Shown one piece after another: positions 6,138 through 12,918 of a stretch of DNA of 19,043 bases. Position 1 is the stretch's first letter; each line of letters begins with the position of its first letter. This DNA comes from Syntrophomonadaceae bacterium (GTDB lineage Bacteria > Bacillota > Syntrophomonadia > Syntrophomonadales > Syntrophomonadaceae). Location: contig JAUNBV010000010.1 of NCBI GenBank assembly GCA_030526885.1, positions 687 to 19,729 on the forward strand, read 5' to 3'. The translations under genes were made by a program, and so were the position numbers. The notes under the pieces are model-generated. The model ran no database searches, was not told the origin of the DNA, and saw only the letters and a list, made by a program, of their open reading frames with translations.

Positions 6138-6767
6138 TTATTCTTCCTGCGCGCCGATAAGCTGCAAAAAGTTATGGAGCACGCGGGCGGTAAGGCCCCA
6201 GATGATCTCATCTTCCCATTCATAGAATAAATGCGGATAGCGCCCGGGAAACCATGGATAATCACGGCCTCCGGGTATCAGATGGTAAGGGTAATCCTCC
6301 CCCGGGTGCATGTTCACCGGCACATAATGCTGCAGCGGCGGATGGGTCAGCAGCCACTGCAGCGGCACCAGCAAGATGCGGTCCACTTCGGCGGGCGAGG
6401 GGACTACCTTGTGCAGATCATATATATAGCCCACATAGGGGTGCAGCTTCAAATTGAAGGGCGTTATCAGCAAATCCAGCGGGAAAAGGTACTCTATATC
6501 CTGCGGGGCGAGGCCCAGTTCCTCGCAGCACTCGCGGATGGCGGCCTCCTGAGGGTTTTTATCCCCCGCGTCGATGTGCCCGCCGGGAAAGCATATCTCG
6601 CCCGCCTGACGCCGCAGGGTGAGGGCGCGTTTCTCCAGCAACACGCACAGCTCGCCGGCTTCGTTGTGGACAAGCGGCAGCAGCACCGCGGTTTTAAAAA
6701 ATATTTCCTCCCCAATTACGCCGGGGTGACGCTTTTTTAATTTTTCATCGCGCAGGCGATCCAACAC
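6138..6767 (-). CDS. Nudix hydrolase, CoA-pyrophosphatase type
   Basis: The protein (about 209 residues) is a Nudix hydrolase, cleaving diphosphates linked to other groups with Mg2+. The Nudix helix RECCEELGL (residues 78-86) follows FPGGHID, and just upstream LLEKRALTLRRQAGEICFPG matches the extra motif that marks CoA diphosphatases (NudL/YeaB, Pcd1), which split CoA into 4'-phosphopantetheine and 3',5'-ADP. The open frame begins at a TTG (6788), but AAGGAGGT lies inside that extension, eight bases before GTG 6767, so I start there. It follows mrnC by about 33 bases and probably belongs to the cys operon. The substrate is inferred from the motif; other nucleotide substrates are possible. Confidence 0.85.
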   Translation of the reverse strand: MLDRLRDEKLKKRHPGVIGEEIFFKTAVLLPLVHNEAGELCVLLEKRALTLRRQAGEICFPGGHIDAGDKNPQEAAIRECCEELGLAPQDIEYLFPLDLLITPFNLKLHPYVGYIYDLHKVVPSPAEVDRILLVPLQWLLTHPPLQHYVPVNMHPGEDYPYHLIPGGRDYPWFPGRYPHLFYEWEDEIIWGLTARVLHNFLQLIGAQEE

Positions 6768-6800
6768 TCGGTTTACCTCCTTAATCAAATGGCCGGGGTT

Positions 6801-7217
6801 TCACTCCGGGGCCAGCGCCAAAGCTATCAGTTGCTCCAGGCGTGCTTCATCTCCGCGCAGCCACAGCCAGCCCAGCAGGGCTTCGAAGCCGGTGCTGTGG
6901 TTGTATTCCTGGGGTGTGGCGCGGCGCGGGGCCCGGGTGGCGCTGTTGCGCCCACGGCGCACGATGTCCGCTTCTTCCTCGCTCAAAACCCCCTGTTGAT
7001 TAAAGCGGTGCAAAATGGCGGCCTGGCTCTCGGCGCACACGATGGACACCGCTTCCCGATGCAATTCATTCATGCGGCGCATACCGCTTTTTATGAGGTG
7101 ACGCCGCACCATCAGGTCGAATACCGCGTCCCCCACCCAGGCCAGCACCAGCGGCGGGTAGGCGCGCAACTCCTCGGCCGACAAGGGCGTTGGCCCCGCT
7201 TCGCTATTATTCCGCAA
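6801..7217 (-). CDS. mrnC: Mini-ribonuclease III (23S rRNA maturation)
   Basis: Mini-III is an RNase III catalytic domain without the double-stranded-RNA-binding domain. In Bacillus it trims both ends of 23S rRNA precursors. The 138-residue product shows LAWVGDAVFDLMVRRHL (D30 is the catalytic Asp) and the second acidic motif GFEALLGWLWL (E112), with the conserved YNHSTGFEALLG context. The length fits the family. The start is TTG at 7217, overlapping the end of cysS by 11 bases, so the two are translationally coupled. The cysS - mrnC order is the standard Firmicutes arrangement; the usual rlmB-type methyltransferase is replaced here by the Nudix gene. Confidence 0.93.
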   Translation of the reverse strand: MRNNSEAGPTPLSAEELRAYPPLVLAWVGDAVFDLMVRRHLIKSGMRRMNELHREAVSIVCAESQAAILHRFNQQGVLSEEEADIVRRGRNSATRAPRRATPQEYNHSTGFEALLGWLWLRGDEARLEQLIALALAPE

Positions 7218-8631
7218 GCTTCCACCGCGCCCCTTCCTTGCTGTCCTCGATAACGATACCTAAGTCTTTGAGCGCGTCGCGGATGCGGTCGGCCTGAGCG
7301 AAATCCTTGGCCGCGCGCGCCGTGGCGCGCAGTTCCAGGATTAATGCCATCAACCCTTCGGTCAGCGCGCCGTCCGCGGCGTCCGCTTTGGCTTCCCCGA
7401 TAAAGATGCCCAGCACATCCCCCAGCTCGCGGAATATCTTCAAAGCTCCGGCGATGGCGGCTTTAGCCCCTTCCTTGCTGCGGTCCAAGGCCGCAATGGC
7501 GCTGTTGATGATACGGGACAGCTCGAATAAATAGCTGATGGCCATGGCAGTGTTGCAGTCATCGTCCATGGCTTCTATATAACTGGCTTTCAATTCCTCC
7601 GCTTTACGGATAAGCTCGTCCCCGGCGGGAGCGGCGGCGGGCGTGTCCAGCCATTCGGCCCCCAGGTACAGCGTATTTTTCAACCGGCCCAGAGCCTTGC
7701 GGGCCTCCTCCAGTTTGCCGTCGTCGAAATCCAGCGGGCTGCGGTAATGCGTAGCCAGCAGATAATAGCGCACCACATCGGGGGGATACTTATCCAGAAT
7801 ATCCCGCAGGATGAAAAAGTTGCCCAATGACTTGGACATCTTTTCGCTGTTCACGGTGATGAAACCGTTGTGCATCCAGTAGCGCACAAAAGTGCAGCCG
7901 GTGAGGGCCTCGGACTGCGCAATCTCGTTTTCATGATGGGGAAAGATGAGGTCCGCGCCGCCGCCGTGGATATCGATGGTATCGCCCAGATAATGGGTGG
8001 ACATCACCGAACATTCGATGTGCCATCCGGGGCGGCCGGGTCCCCAGGGGCTGTCCCAGGCGGGTTCGCCGGGCTTGGCCGCTTTCCACAGGGCAAAGTC
8101 CACCGGGGCTTCTTTGCGCTCATCTACATTTACTCTGGCCCCGGCCAGCATATCATCCACGCTGCGCCCGGACAGTCGGCCATAACGGTTAAAGGCGCTG
8201 ACGCGGTAATACACGTCGCCGTCGATCTCATAGGCAGAGCCCTGTTCCGTGAGCTTGGCCACCGCGTCGATGATATGCGGCATATGAGCGCTGACGCGGG
8301 GATGTACATCGGCGCGCATAATGCCCAGTTTATCCGCATCGATGAAATATTCTCCGATATAGCGTTCAGCCAGCTCCAGGGGGTCGCAGCCTTCCTCGTG
8401 AGCGCGGTTGATTATTTTGTCATCCACATCGGTGAAATTTTGCACATAGGTGACATCATAACCCCGGTATTTAAGGTATCGCCGCAGGGTGTCAAATACC
8501 ACTAAGGGGCGGGCGTTGCCCAGATGGATATAGTTATAGGTGGTGGGGCCGCACACGTAAATGGAAAGCTGGCCCTCCCGCTGCGGCTGCAGTTCTTCCT
8601 TTTTACCGGTCAGAGTGTTGTAAATCCTCAT
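7207..8631 (-). CDS. cysS: Cysteinyl-tRNA synthetase
   Basis: A class I synthetase that charges tRNA-Cys. The 474-residue length is normal. The HIGH-type motif is IHLGNAR (residues 35-41) and KMSKS is at 264-268. The zinc that selects cysteine is held by C27, C207, H232 and E236, all present (VCGPT, HIECSVM, PHHENE). The start ATG 8631 follows AAAGGAG. The gene lies three bases after the cysE stop and overlaps mrnC. It shares the T-box leader at 9345-9612, so its expression should rise when tRNA-Cys is uncharged. Confidence 0.98.
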   Translation of the reverse strand: MRIYNTLTGKKEELQPQREGQLSIYVCGPTTYNYIHLGNARPLVVFDTLRRYLKYRGYDVTYVQNFTDVDDKIINRAHEEGCDPLELAERYIGEYFIDADKLGIMRADVHPRVSAHMPHIIDAVAKLTEQGSAYEIDGDVYYRVSAFNRYGRLSGRSVDDMLAGARVNVDERKEAPVDFALWKAAKPGEPAWDSPWGPGRPGWHIECSVMSTHYLGDTIDIHGGGADLIFPHHENEIAQSEALTGCTFVRYWMHNGFITVNSEKMSKSLGNFFILRDILDKYPPDVVRYYLLATHYRSPLDFDDGKLEEARKALGRLKNTLYLGAEWLDTPAAAPAGDELIRKAEELKASYIEAMDDDCNTAMAISYLFELSRIINSAIAALDRSKEGAKAAIAGALKIFRELGDVLGIFIGEAKADAADGALTEGLMALILELRATARAAKDFAQADRIRDALKDLGIVIEDSKEGARWKLAE

Positions 8632-8634
8632 GGT

Positions 8635-9291
8635 TCACGCTCCTTTTTCCTCATATTGACGCAGCCTGGCCTCCAACTCCCCGATGCGGGCGCGCAGCTC
8701 GTTAAAGGCGTCGGCCACCGGGTCGGGCAGTATATTATGGTCGAGCATTATCTCATCCTTGTGTTCCAGCGGGCGGCCGTCCATCAGCACCACACGCCCC
8801 GGCACGCCTACCACGGTGCAGTTGGCGGGCACCGCCTTTAACACTACCGAGCCGGCGCCGATCCTGACATTATCGCCTACCGTGAAGGAGCCCAGCACCT
8901 TGGCCCCGGTACTGATAGTCACGTTGTTGCCGATGGTGGGGTGGCGCTTGCCCTTTTCCTTGCCGGTGCCGCCCAGGGTCACGCCCTGATATAAGGTCAC
9001 ATTGTCGCCCACCTCGGCGGTCTCCCCAATAACGATGCCGGAGCCGTGGTCGATAAACACTCCCCGCCCCAATTTAGCGCCGGGATGGATCTCGATATCG
9101 GTAAAATGCCGGTTGAGCTGCGATATAATCCGGGCCAGCAAAAACCATTTATGGCGATAGAAGAAATGAGCCACGCGATGCCACACAATGGCGTGAAAGC
9201 CGGGATAACACAGAAATATCTCCAGCCGGTTGCGCGCTGCCGGGTCCCGTTCCAGCACCACTTGAAATTCACGCTTTAAATTCTCGAACAT
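8635..9291 (-). CDS. cysE: Serine O-acetyltransferase
   Basis: CysE makes O-acetylserine from serine and acetyl-CoA, the acceptor for sulfide in cysteine synthesis. The 218-residue protein has the helical N-terminal domain (RDPAARNRLEIFLCYPGFHAI) and a left-handed beta-helix of hexapeptide repeats. The catalytic region GVFIDHGSGIVIGETAEVGD carries D81 and H82, and TLYQGVTLGGTGKEKGKRHP is the usual CoA-binding loop. It has the compact form found in Firmicutes, with a C-terminal coiled tail. AAGGAGG precedes ATG 9291. It is first in the operon behind the cysteine T-box. No cysK is in the window. Confidence 0.97.
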   Translation of the reverse strand: MFENLKREFQVVLERDPAARNRLEIFLCYPGFHAIVWHRVAHFFYRHKWFLLARIISQLNRHFTDIEIHPGAKLGRGVFIDHGSGIVIGETAEVGDNVTLYQGVTLGGTGKEKGKRHPTIGNNVTISTGAKVLGSFTVGDNVRIGAGSVVLKAVPANCTVVGVPGRVVLMDGRPLEHKDEIMLDHNILPDPVADAFNELRARIGELEARLRQYEEKGA

Positions 9292-9344
9292 GGTTTGATT
9301 TTCCTCCTTCGGTCAAAGTCGGTCGGCAGCCTGCTCCTGATGAT

Positions 9345-9612
9345 TAAAAAAAGGCTTTCGTCTCCTTGTCCAGAGACGAAAGCCTTATGCTCCCGCGATT
9401 CCACTCTGCTTAAGCCCATATGGGGGCTTCGCTCGTTTCCATGCTATCGGCTGGCGCCGCGCAGGCCTACGATAAGCTTCGGCCTGCGTACTCCCGGGCG
9501 CACTTTCGGCAGCTTCTTTCCGTAAGCAGGCTTCCAGCCGATGACCCGCTCTCTCTGGCAGCGATGGCTGCGTACTTCTCCCGTTCCTCGCGTTAATGCT
9601 ATGCTATTGAGT
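9345..9612 (-). promoter_or_regulatory. T-box riboswitch leader, specifier UGC (Cys)
   Basis: The roughly 270-base leader of cysE has the marks of a T-box, which binds uncharged tRNA and then lets transcription continue. On the minus strand it shows GAAGTACGC at the stem I base, the CCAGAGAGAGC and GGCTGGAAGCC distal motifs, the specifier region GAAAGTGCGCCCGGGAG, the T-box core AGAGTGGAATCGCGGGAGC (about 9388-9406) and a terminator stem. By comparison with known glyQS-type leaders the specifier codon is TGC (9500-9502), cysteine, followed by a purine as usual. This fits the cysE-cysS operon. The core reads GTGGAATCGCGG where GTGGAACCGCGG is most common. Confidence 0.92.
9346..9387 (-). terminator. 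T-box terminator stem
   Basis: On the minus strand GGCTTTCGTCTC and GAGACGAAAGCC form a perfect 12-bp stem with an eight-base loop, followed by seven T. It is the terminator arm that competes with the T-box antiterminator. Confidence 0.92.
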
Positions 9613-9618
9613 TCCCCT

Positions 9619-9647
9619 ATTATATGCAATGGCGGAAACGATGTCAA
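9619..9647 (-). promoter_or_regulatory. Consensus sigma-A promoter of the cys operon
   Basis: On the minus strand a perfect TTGACA (9642-9647) and a perfect TATAAT (9619-9624) are spaced 17 bases apart. Transcription would start near 9612, the beginning of the T-box leader. Strong basal transcription held back by a leader terminator is the expected design. Confidence 0.92.
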
Positions 9648-9754
9648 CCTTTGTTTCGCCACCGGGCGGGCGCAGGGCGGCGCGCAAACGCATCACCATC
9701 GGGACCGCTCTCCGCAGATAACGCCACGGCGATATTCTTAGGAGAAAAGGGCTA

Positions 9755-11194
9755 TCATAATATGCCGTGCTTTTCTATGCGATTGCGGCATTCCTCCGCG
9801 CCCCATACCGCTATCAGGTAGGGCAGGTCGGGCCCGTGGGTCTGGCCGCTCAATGCGGCGCGCAGGGGCATATACACATCCTTGGCCTTGAGCCCGCTGC
9901 CCTTTACCACGCCTTTGATCAGGGCCTTGAGCTGGTCCGGGTCGGCGGTATCGGTGACGGCGGCGGCAAAGGCGGCCAGCACGGCGGGGGCGGCGGGGCT
10001 TTGCAGCACCTCGCGGGCTTCCTCGCTCAAAACGGGCGGAGCAAAAAACACTTCCATTTCTTTATTGATGTCGGCTAAACACACCAGGCGCGAGCGCAGG
10101 GCTTCGGTTATCAGTTCCCGCTTAGCGCTCTCTAGCGCCGCCCACTGTTGCGCATAGGGGCCGAGGTGGATAAAGGGCTGCAATAACGCCATCAGCTCGG
10201 GCAGGGTTTTTTGCTTCAAATGCTGCTGGTTCACAAAATTCAGCTTGTTCATATCAAATACCGCCGGGCTTTTGGACACACGCTCCAAATCGAATAAGGG
10301 CACGATTTCAGCGGGGCTCAGTATTTCTTCCCCGCCGGCCGGGGACCAGCCCAGCAGGGCCAGGAAGTTGAACATGGCTTCGGGCAGGTAGCCCATTTCG
10401 CGATATTGGATCAGCGAGGTAGCGCCGTGGCGCTTGCTCATCTTCTGGCGGTCTTCGCCCAGGATAAGCGATATATGCGCAAAATTCGGCGGGGTGAGGT
10501 TTAATGCCTCGTAAAGCATAAGCTGGCGCGGGGTATTGGAAAGATGTTCCTCGGCGCGCATGATGAGGGTGATGTCCATCAGATAGTCGTCTATGACTAC
10601 GGCAAAGTTATAGGTGGGGATGCCGTCGGATTTGCAGATAATGAAGTCGCCTTCCCCGTTGCTTTCAAAGCTTACGCGCCCGCGCACCAGGTCGTTGACC
10701 ACATAGCTTTTATCGGCGGGCACCGCAAAGCGCACCACCGGTTTCTGCCCGGCGGCCATGCGCTCCCGTACCTGGGCGGCGGAAAGCCCGCGGCATTTGC
10801 CGGAGTAACGCGGGGTCTCGCCGGCGGATTTCAATTTCTCGCGCTCATCTTCCAGTTCCGCCTCGGAGCAGAAGCAGTAGTAGGCGGAGCCGTCGCCCAG
10901 GAGTTTGTCCAAGTATTGCCGGTAGATATCCAGACGCTCGGTCTGGCGGTAGGGCCCGCCGGCGCCGCCCGCGTCCGGCCCTTCCTGCCAGCTCACTCCC
11001 AACCAGTGCAGGGATTCGATAATCTCCGTTTCATATTCGCGGCGGGAGCGCTCCATATCGGTATCCTCCACCCGCAATACCAGATCCCCGCCCTGATGGG
11101 CGGCGTACAAATAGTTGAACAGCGCCGAGCGCGCGCCGCCGATATGTAGCGGCCCGGTGGGGCTGGGGGCAAATCTTACCTTGGTCTTTTTCAT
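9755..11194 (-). CDS. gltX: Glutamyl-tRNA synthetase
   Basis: A class I synthetase charging tRNA-Glu, and in most Firmicutes also tRNA-Gln for later amidation. The 479-residue protein has RFAPSPTGPLHIGGARSALFN (HIGH-type HIGG at 17-20), the RVEDTD glutamate-binding motif and KMSKR at 251-255. A zinc-binding site like that of bacterial GluRS, C107-x-C109 with Y130 and C134 (CFC, YSGKC), is present. The C-terminal anticodon-binding helices are complete. It starts 22 bases after ispDF, with GGAAAGGA upstream, so the two are cotranscribed from 12509-12537. The 107-base gap to the cys promoter shows no clear terminator. Confidence 0.97.
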   Translation of the reverse strand: MKKTKVRFAPSPTGPLHIGGARSALFNYLYAAHQGGDLVLRVEDTDMERSRREYETEIIESLHWLGVSWQEGPDAGGAGGPYRQTERLDIYRQYLDKLLGDGSAYYCFCSEAELEDEREKLKSAGETPRYSGKCRGLSAAQVRERMAAGQKPVVRFAVPADKSYVVNDLVRGRVSFESNGEGDFIICKSDGIPTYNFAVVIDDYLMDITLIMRAEEHLSNTPRQLMLYEALNLTPPNFAHISLILGEDRQKMSKRHGATSLIQYREMGYLPEAMFNFLALLGWSPAGGEEILSPAEIVPLFDLERVSKSPAVFDMNKLNFVNQQHLKQKTLPELMALLQPFIHLGPYAQQWAALESAKRELITEALRSRLVCLADINKEMEVFFAPPVLSEEAREVLQSPAAPAVLAAFAAAVTDTADPDQLKALIKGVVKGSGLKAKDVYMPLRAALSGQTHGPDLPYLIAVWGAEECRNRIEKHGIL

Positions 11195-11216
11195 CAGGTA
11201 TGTTCCTTTCCGGTAA

Positions 11217-12449
11217 TCATGTTTTGAGGCACCCCTGCCCCGCGCAGCGCATTTCCAGCAGGGCTACGGCTTGGGCGGAGATGCCTTCCCCTTGTCCTTC
11301 AAAGCCTAAGCCTTCGGTAGTGGTGGCTTTGACACCAACTTGATGTTCGTCCATATCCAGCGCTTGGGCTATGCGTTCGCGCATGGCGTCGATGTAAGGC
11401 GCCAGCCGGGGAGTCTGGGCCACTATGGTGCTGTCTATATTATGCACCATATAACCCTGTTGCTGCAAAAGGCGGTGTACGCGCCGCAGCAGTATCAGGC
11501 TGTCGATGTCCTTGAATTCTTGCGCGCTGTCAGGAAAATGGCGGCCCAAATCGCCCAATGCCGCCGCGCCCAGCAGGGCGTCGCAGATCGCGTGTACCAG
11601 CACGTCGGCGTCGGAATGTCCCAGCAGCCCTTTGGCATACGGTATCTCTACCCCGCCCAGCACCAGCCGCCGACCCTCCACCAGCCGGTGCGCATCATAG
11701 CCCTGTCCGACCCTCATAAAAGGCGCGGGGCGGTCGAGGTGAAAGGCGTATGCCGCCTCATCCTGCGGCAGCAGGCTTTCCAGCCGGGATAGGTCCTCCG
11801 GGCGCGTCAGTTTCAGGCTGCGCCAGTCGCCCTCTATCACCCGCACCGGCCCGATGTAGCGCTCGTACAAGGCGGCGTCGTCCGTGACCAGTATCCCCTC
11901 GGCCTGTGCGCGGCGATAGGCGTGGCACAGGTCTTTATATTTAAATAGCTGCGGGGTCTGAATGGCGCGTATGGCCCCGCGGTCCAGGGTTTCCCGCACC
12001 ATGCCGTGCGCGTCCAAGGTTTTCAGGGTGTCCGGCAGGTTTACCCCCGGAATCGCCGCCCCATGCTCCCGCGCCGCTTCTATCAGCTCGTCGAACACAT
12101 CCCGTATCAGCAGCGGGCGCGCTCCGTCATGCACCGCCACCCATTCCGTATCCGGGGGCATAGCTTGCAGGCCGGAAAACACCGAATCCTGCCGCTCGGC
12201 GCCTCCGGCCACCAGTGAGAGCACCTTTTTATAACCGCCCGGCGCCAGTACCTCCCGGCGGCAGTATTCCAGTTCGTCCGCGCGGCATACCACCACCACG
12301 CCGGCTACCGCCGGGTGATGTTCAAAAAAATCCAGCGACCACGTAAGTACCGGTTTGCCGCCCAGCGGCAAGAATTGTTTGTTCATCTCGGTCTGCATCC
12401 TGACGCCCCGGCCCGCCGCGGCCAGCAGCACCATCAGCTTTGGCTCCAT
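11217..12449 (-). CDS. ispDF: Bifunctional IspD/IspF: CDP-ME synthase fused to MECDP synthase
   Basis: One 410-residue frame joins two enzymes of the MEP isoprenoid pathway. Residues 1 to about 230 are IspD (2-C-methyl-D-erythritol 4-phosphate cytidylyltransferase), with LLAAAGRGVRM, the NKQFLPLGGKPV motif, VHDGARPL and VTDDAALYE. Residues about 245-405 are IspF (2-C-methyl-D-erythritol 2,4-cyclodiphosphate synthase), with metal ligands D252 and H254 (GYDAHRL) and H286 (ADVLVHAICD), plus VGVKATTTEGLGFEGQGEGI. The linker is short and there is no internal stop. In Bacillus the two are separate adjacent genes; fused forms are best known in alpha- and epsilon-Proteobacteria. IspE, the step between them, is not in the window. 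It heads the ispDF-gltX unit. Confidence 0.96.
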   Translation of the reverse strand: MEPKLMVLLAAAGRGVRMQTEMNKQFLPLGGKPVLTWSLDFFEHHPAVAGVVVVCRADELEYCRREVLAPGGYKKVLSLVAGGAERQDSVFSGLQAMPPDTEWVAVHDGARPLLIRDVFDELIEAAREHGAAIPGVNLPDTLKTLDAHGMVRETLDRGAIRAIQTPQLFKYKDLCHAYRRAQAEGILVTDDAALYERYIGPVRVIEGDWRSLKLTRPEDLSRLESLLPQDEAAYAFHLDRPAPFMRVGQGYDAHRLVEGRRLVLGGVEIPYAKGLLGHSDADVLVHAICDALLGAAALGDLGRHFPDSAQEFKDIDSLILLRRVHRLLQQQGYMVHNIDSTIVAQTPRLAPYIDAMRERIAQALDMDEHQVGVKATTTEGLGFEGQGEGISAQAVALLEMRCAGQGCLKT

Positions 12450-12508
12450 AACGATACCCCGTTTCTCCTCGTCTCAAAGCAAAATCCCGCTTAAGCAAGC
12501 GCATTGCT

Positions 12509-12537
12509 AATATAGTACATTTCAGGGGCATAATCAA
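12509..12537 (-). promoter_or_regulatory. Sigma-A-type promoter of ispDF-gltX
   Basis: On the minus strand TTGATT (12532-12537) and TATATT (12509-12514) are spaced 17 bases apart, about 60 bases upstream of the ispDF ATG. It follows the gene-poor gap, so ispDF is not simply read through from yacL. Confidence 0.7.
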
Positions 12538-12622
12538 GCCCCGTAGGCGGCCACCGGCGCTTCAGCCGCCGTCACCCCCCAAGTGACGCCCTCAACAAAT
12601 AATACCGCAGAAAAGCAACCCA

Positions 12623-12651
12623 CCCGGACAGGTGCCCTAATCCTGTCCGGG
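12623..12651 (-). terminator. Perfect 10-bp hairpin, possible terminator of a small RNA
   Basis: CCCGGACAGG (12623-12632) and CCTGTCCGGG (12642-12651) pair exactly around a nine-base loop. On the minus strand it is followed by TGGGTTGCTTTTC, only partly T-rich. It is the last strong hairpin before the ispDF promoter and could end a transcript from 12777-12805. The stem could act on either strand. Confidence 0.4.
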
Positions 12652-12677
12652 CCGTTGCATTTAAGGAAGAACTTAAA

Positions 12678-12740
12678 ATGAAAAAGATTTTAGCCAAAAG
12701 TAGTGCCGCCGCGCGGGGTAAAGATATGGTAGGGGCTTAA
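12678..12740 (+). CDS. Possible 20-residue peptide ORF
   Basis: ATG 12678 lies ten bases after AAGGA and opens a frame reading MKKILAKSSAAARGKDMVGA, then TAA. The peptide is basic and has no hydrophobic core. Its end overlaps the ATATGGTA/TACCATAT stem, and a perfect hairpin lies just upstream. There is no convincing plus-strand promoter. I do not recognise it, and chance is a real alternative. Confidence 0.2.
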   Translation: MKKILAKSSAAARGKDMVGA

Positions 12741-12776
12741 GTGCCATACCATATGCTCTTATGAGAATACACATTT

Positions 12777-12805
12777 AAATTAGCACGGCTTCATCGGCTT
12801 GTCAA
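12777..12805 (-). promoter_or_regulatory. Promoter with no gene immediately downstream
   Basis: On the minus strand a perfect TTGACA (12800-12805) is followed after 17 bases by TAATTT (12777-12782). The next gene on this strand, ispDF, is over 300 bases away and has its own promoter. The site may drive a small RNA of about 150 bases ending at the hairpin at 12623-12651, or add to ispDF transcription. Confidence 0.5.
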
Positions 12806-12839
12806 TCCCTTTTTATAAAAAATCGAAATTTTTTAAGCT

Positions 12840-12870
12840 ATTTACCGACCATTGAGAAGCGTCGGTAAAT
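12840..12870 (-). terminator. Hairpin downstream of yacL
   Basis: ATTTACCGAC (12840-12849) and GTCGGTAAAT (12861-12870) form a perfect 10-bp stem with an 11-base loop about 50 bases after the yacL stop. The following minus-strand sequence is A/T-rich but lacks an immediate T-run, so it may be a weak terminator. Confidence 0.5.
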
Positions 12871-12918
12871 GCGTGCGCCGGGAACGGTTAATTTGCGGCA
12901 CAATAACGGTTTAAACGA

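Larger units (their letters stand above)
12541..12918. other. Gene-poor gap between ispDF and yacL
   Basis: About 380 bases hold hairpins and signals but no recognisable gene. From right to left on the minus strand come the yacL terminator stem (12840-12870), an AAAAAT-TTCG-ATTTTT mini-hairpin (about 12817-12834), a promoter (12777-12805), an ATATGGTA/TACCATAT stem (12724-12731, 12747-12754) and a perfect 10-bp stem (12623-12651). A 20-codon plus-strand ORF overlaps these. Some Peptococcaceae carry a carD-like gene near this position; none is present here. Confidence 0.6.

Noticed and set aside
7870..8505. A 211-codon plus-strand frame within cysS
   Set aside because: cysS is certain from its motifs; the long antisense frame comes from GC-rich codon bias.
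9444..9662. Open frames of 65-76 codons across the T-box region
   Set aside because: They overlap a well-defined RNA leader and promoter on the minus strand and encode no recognisable protein.
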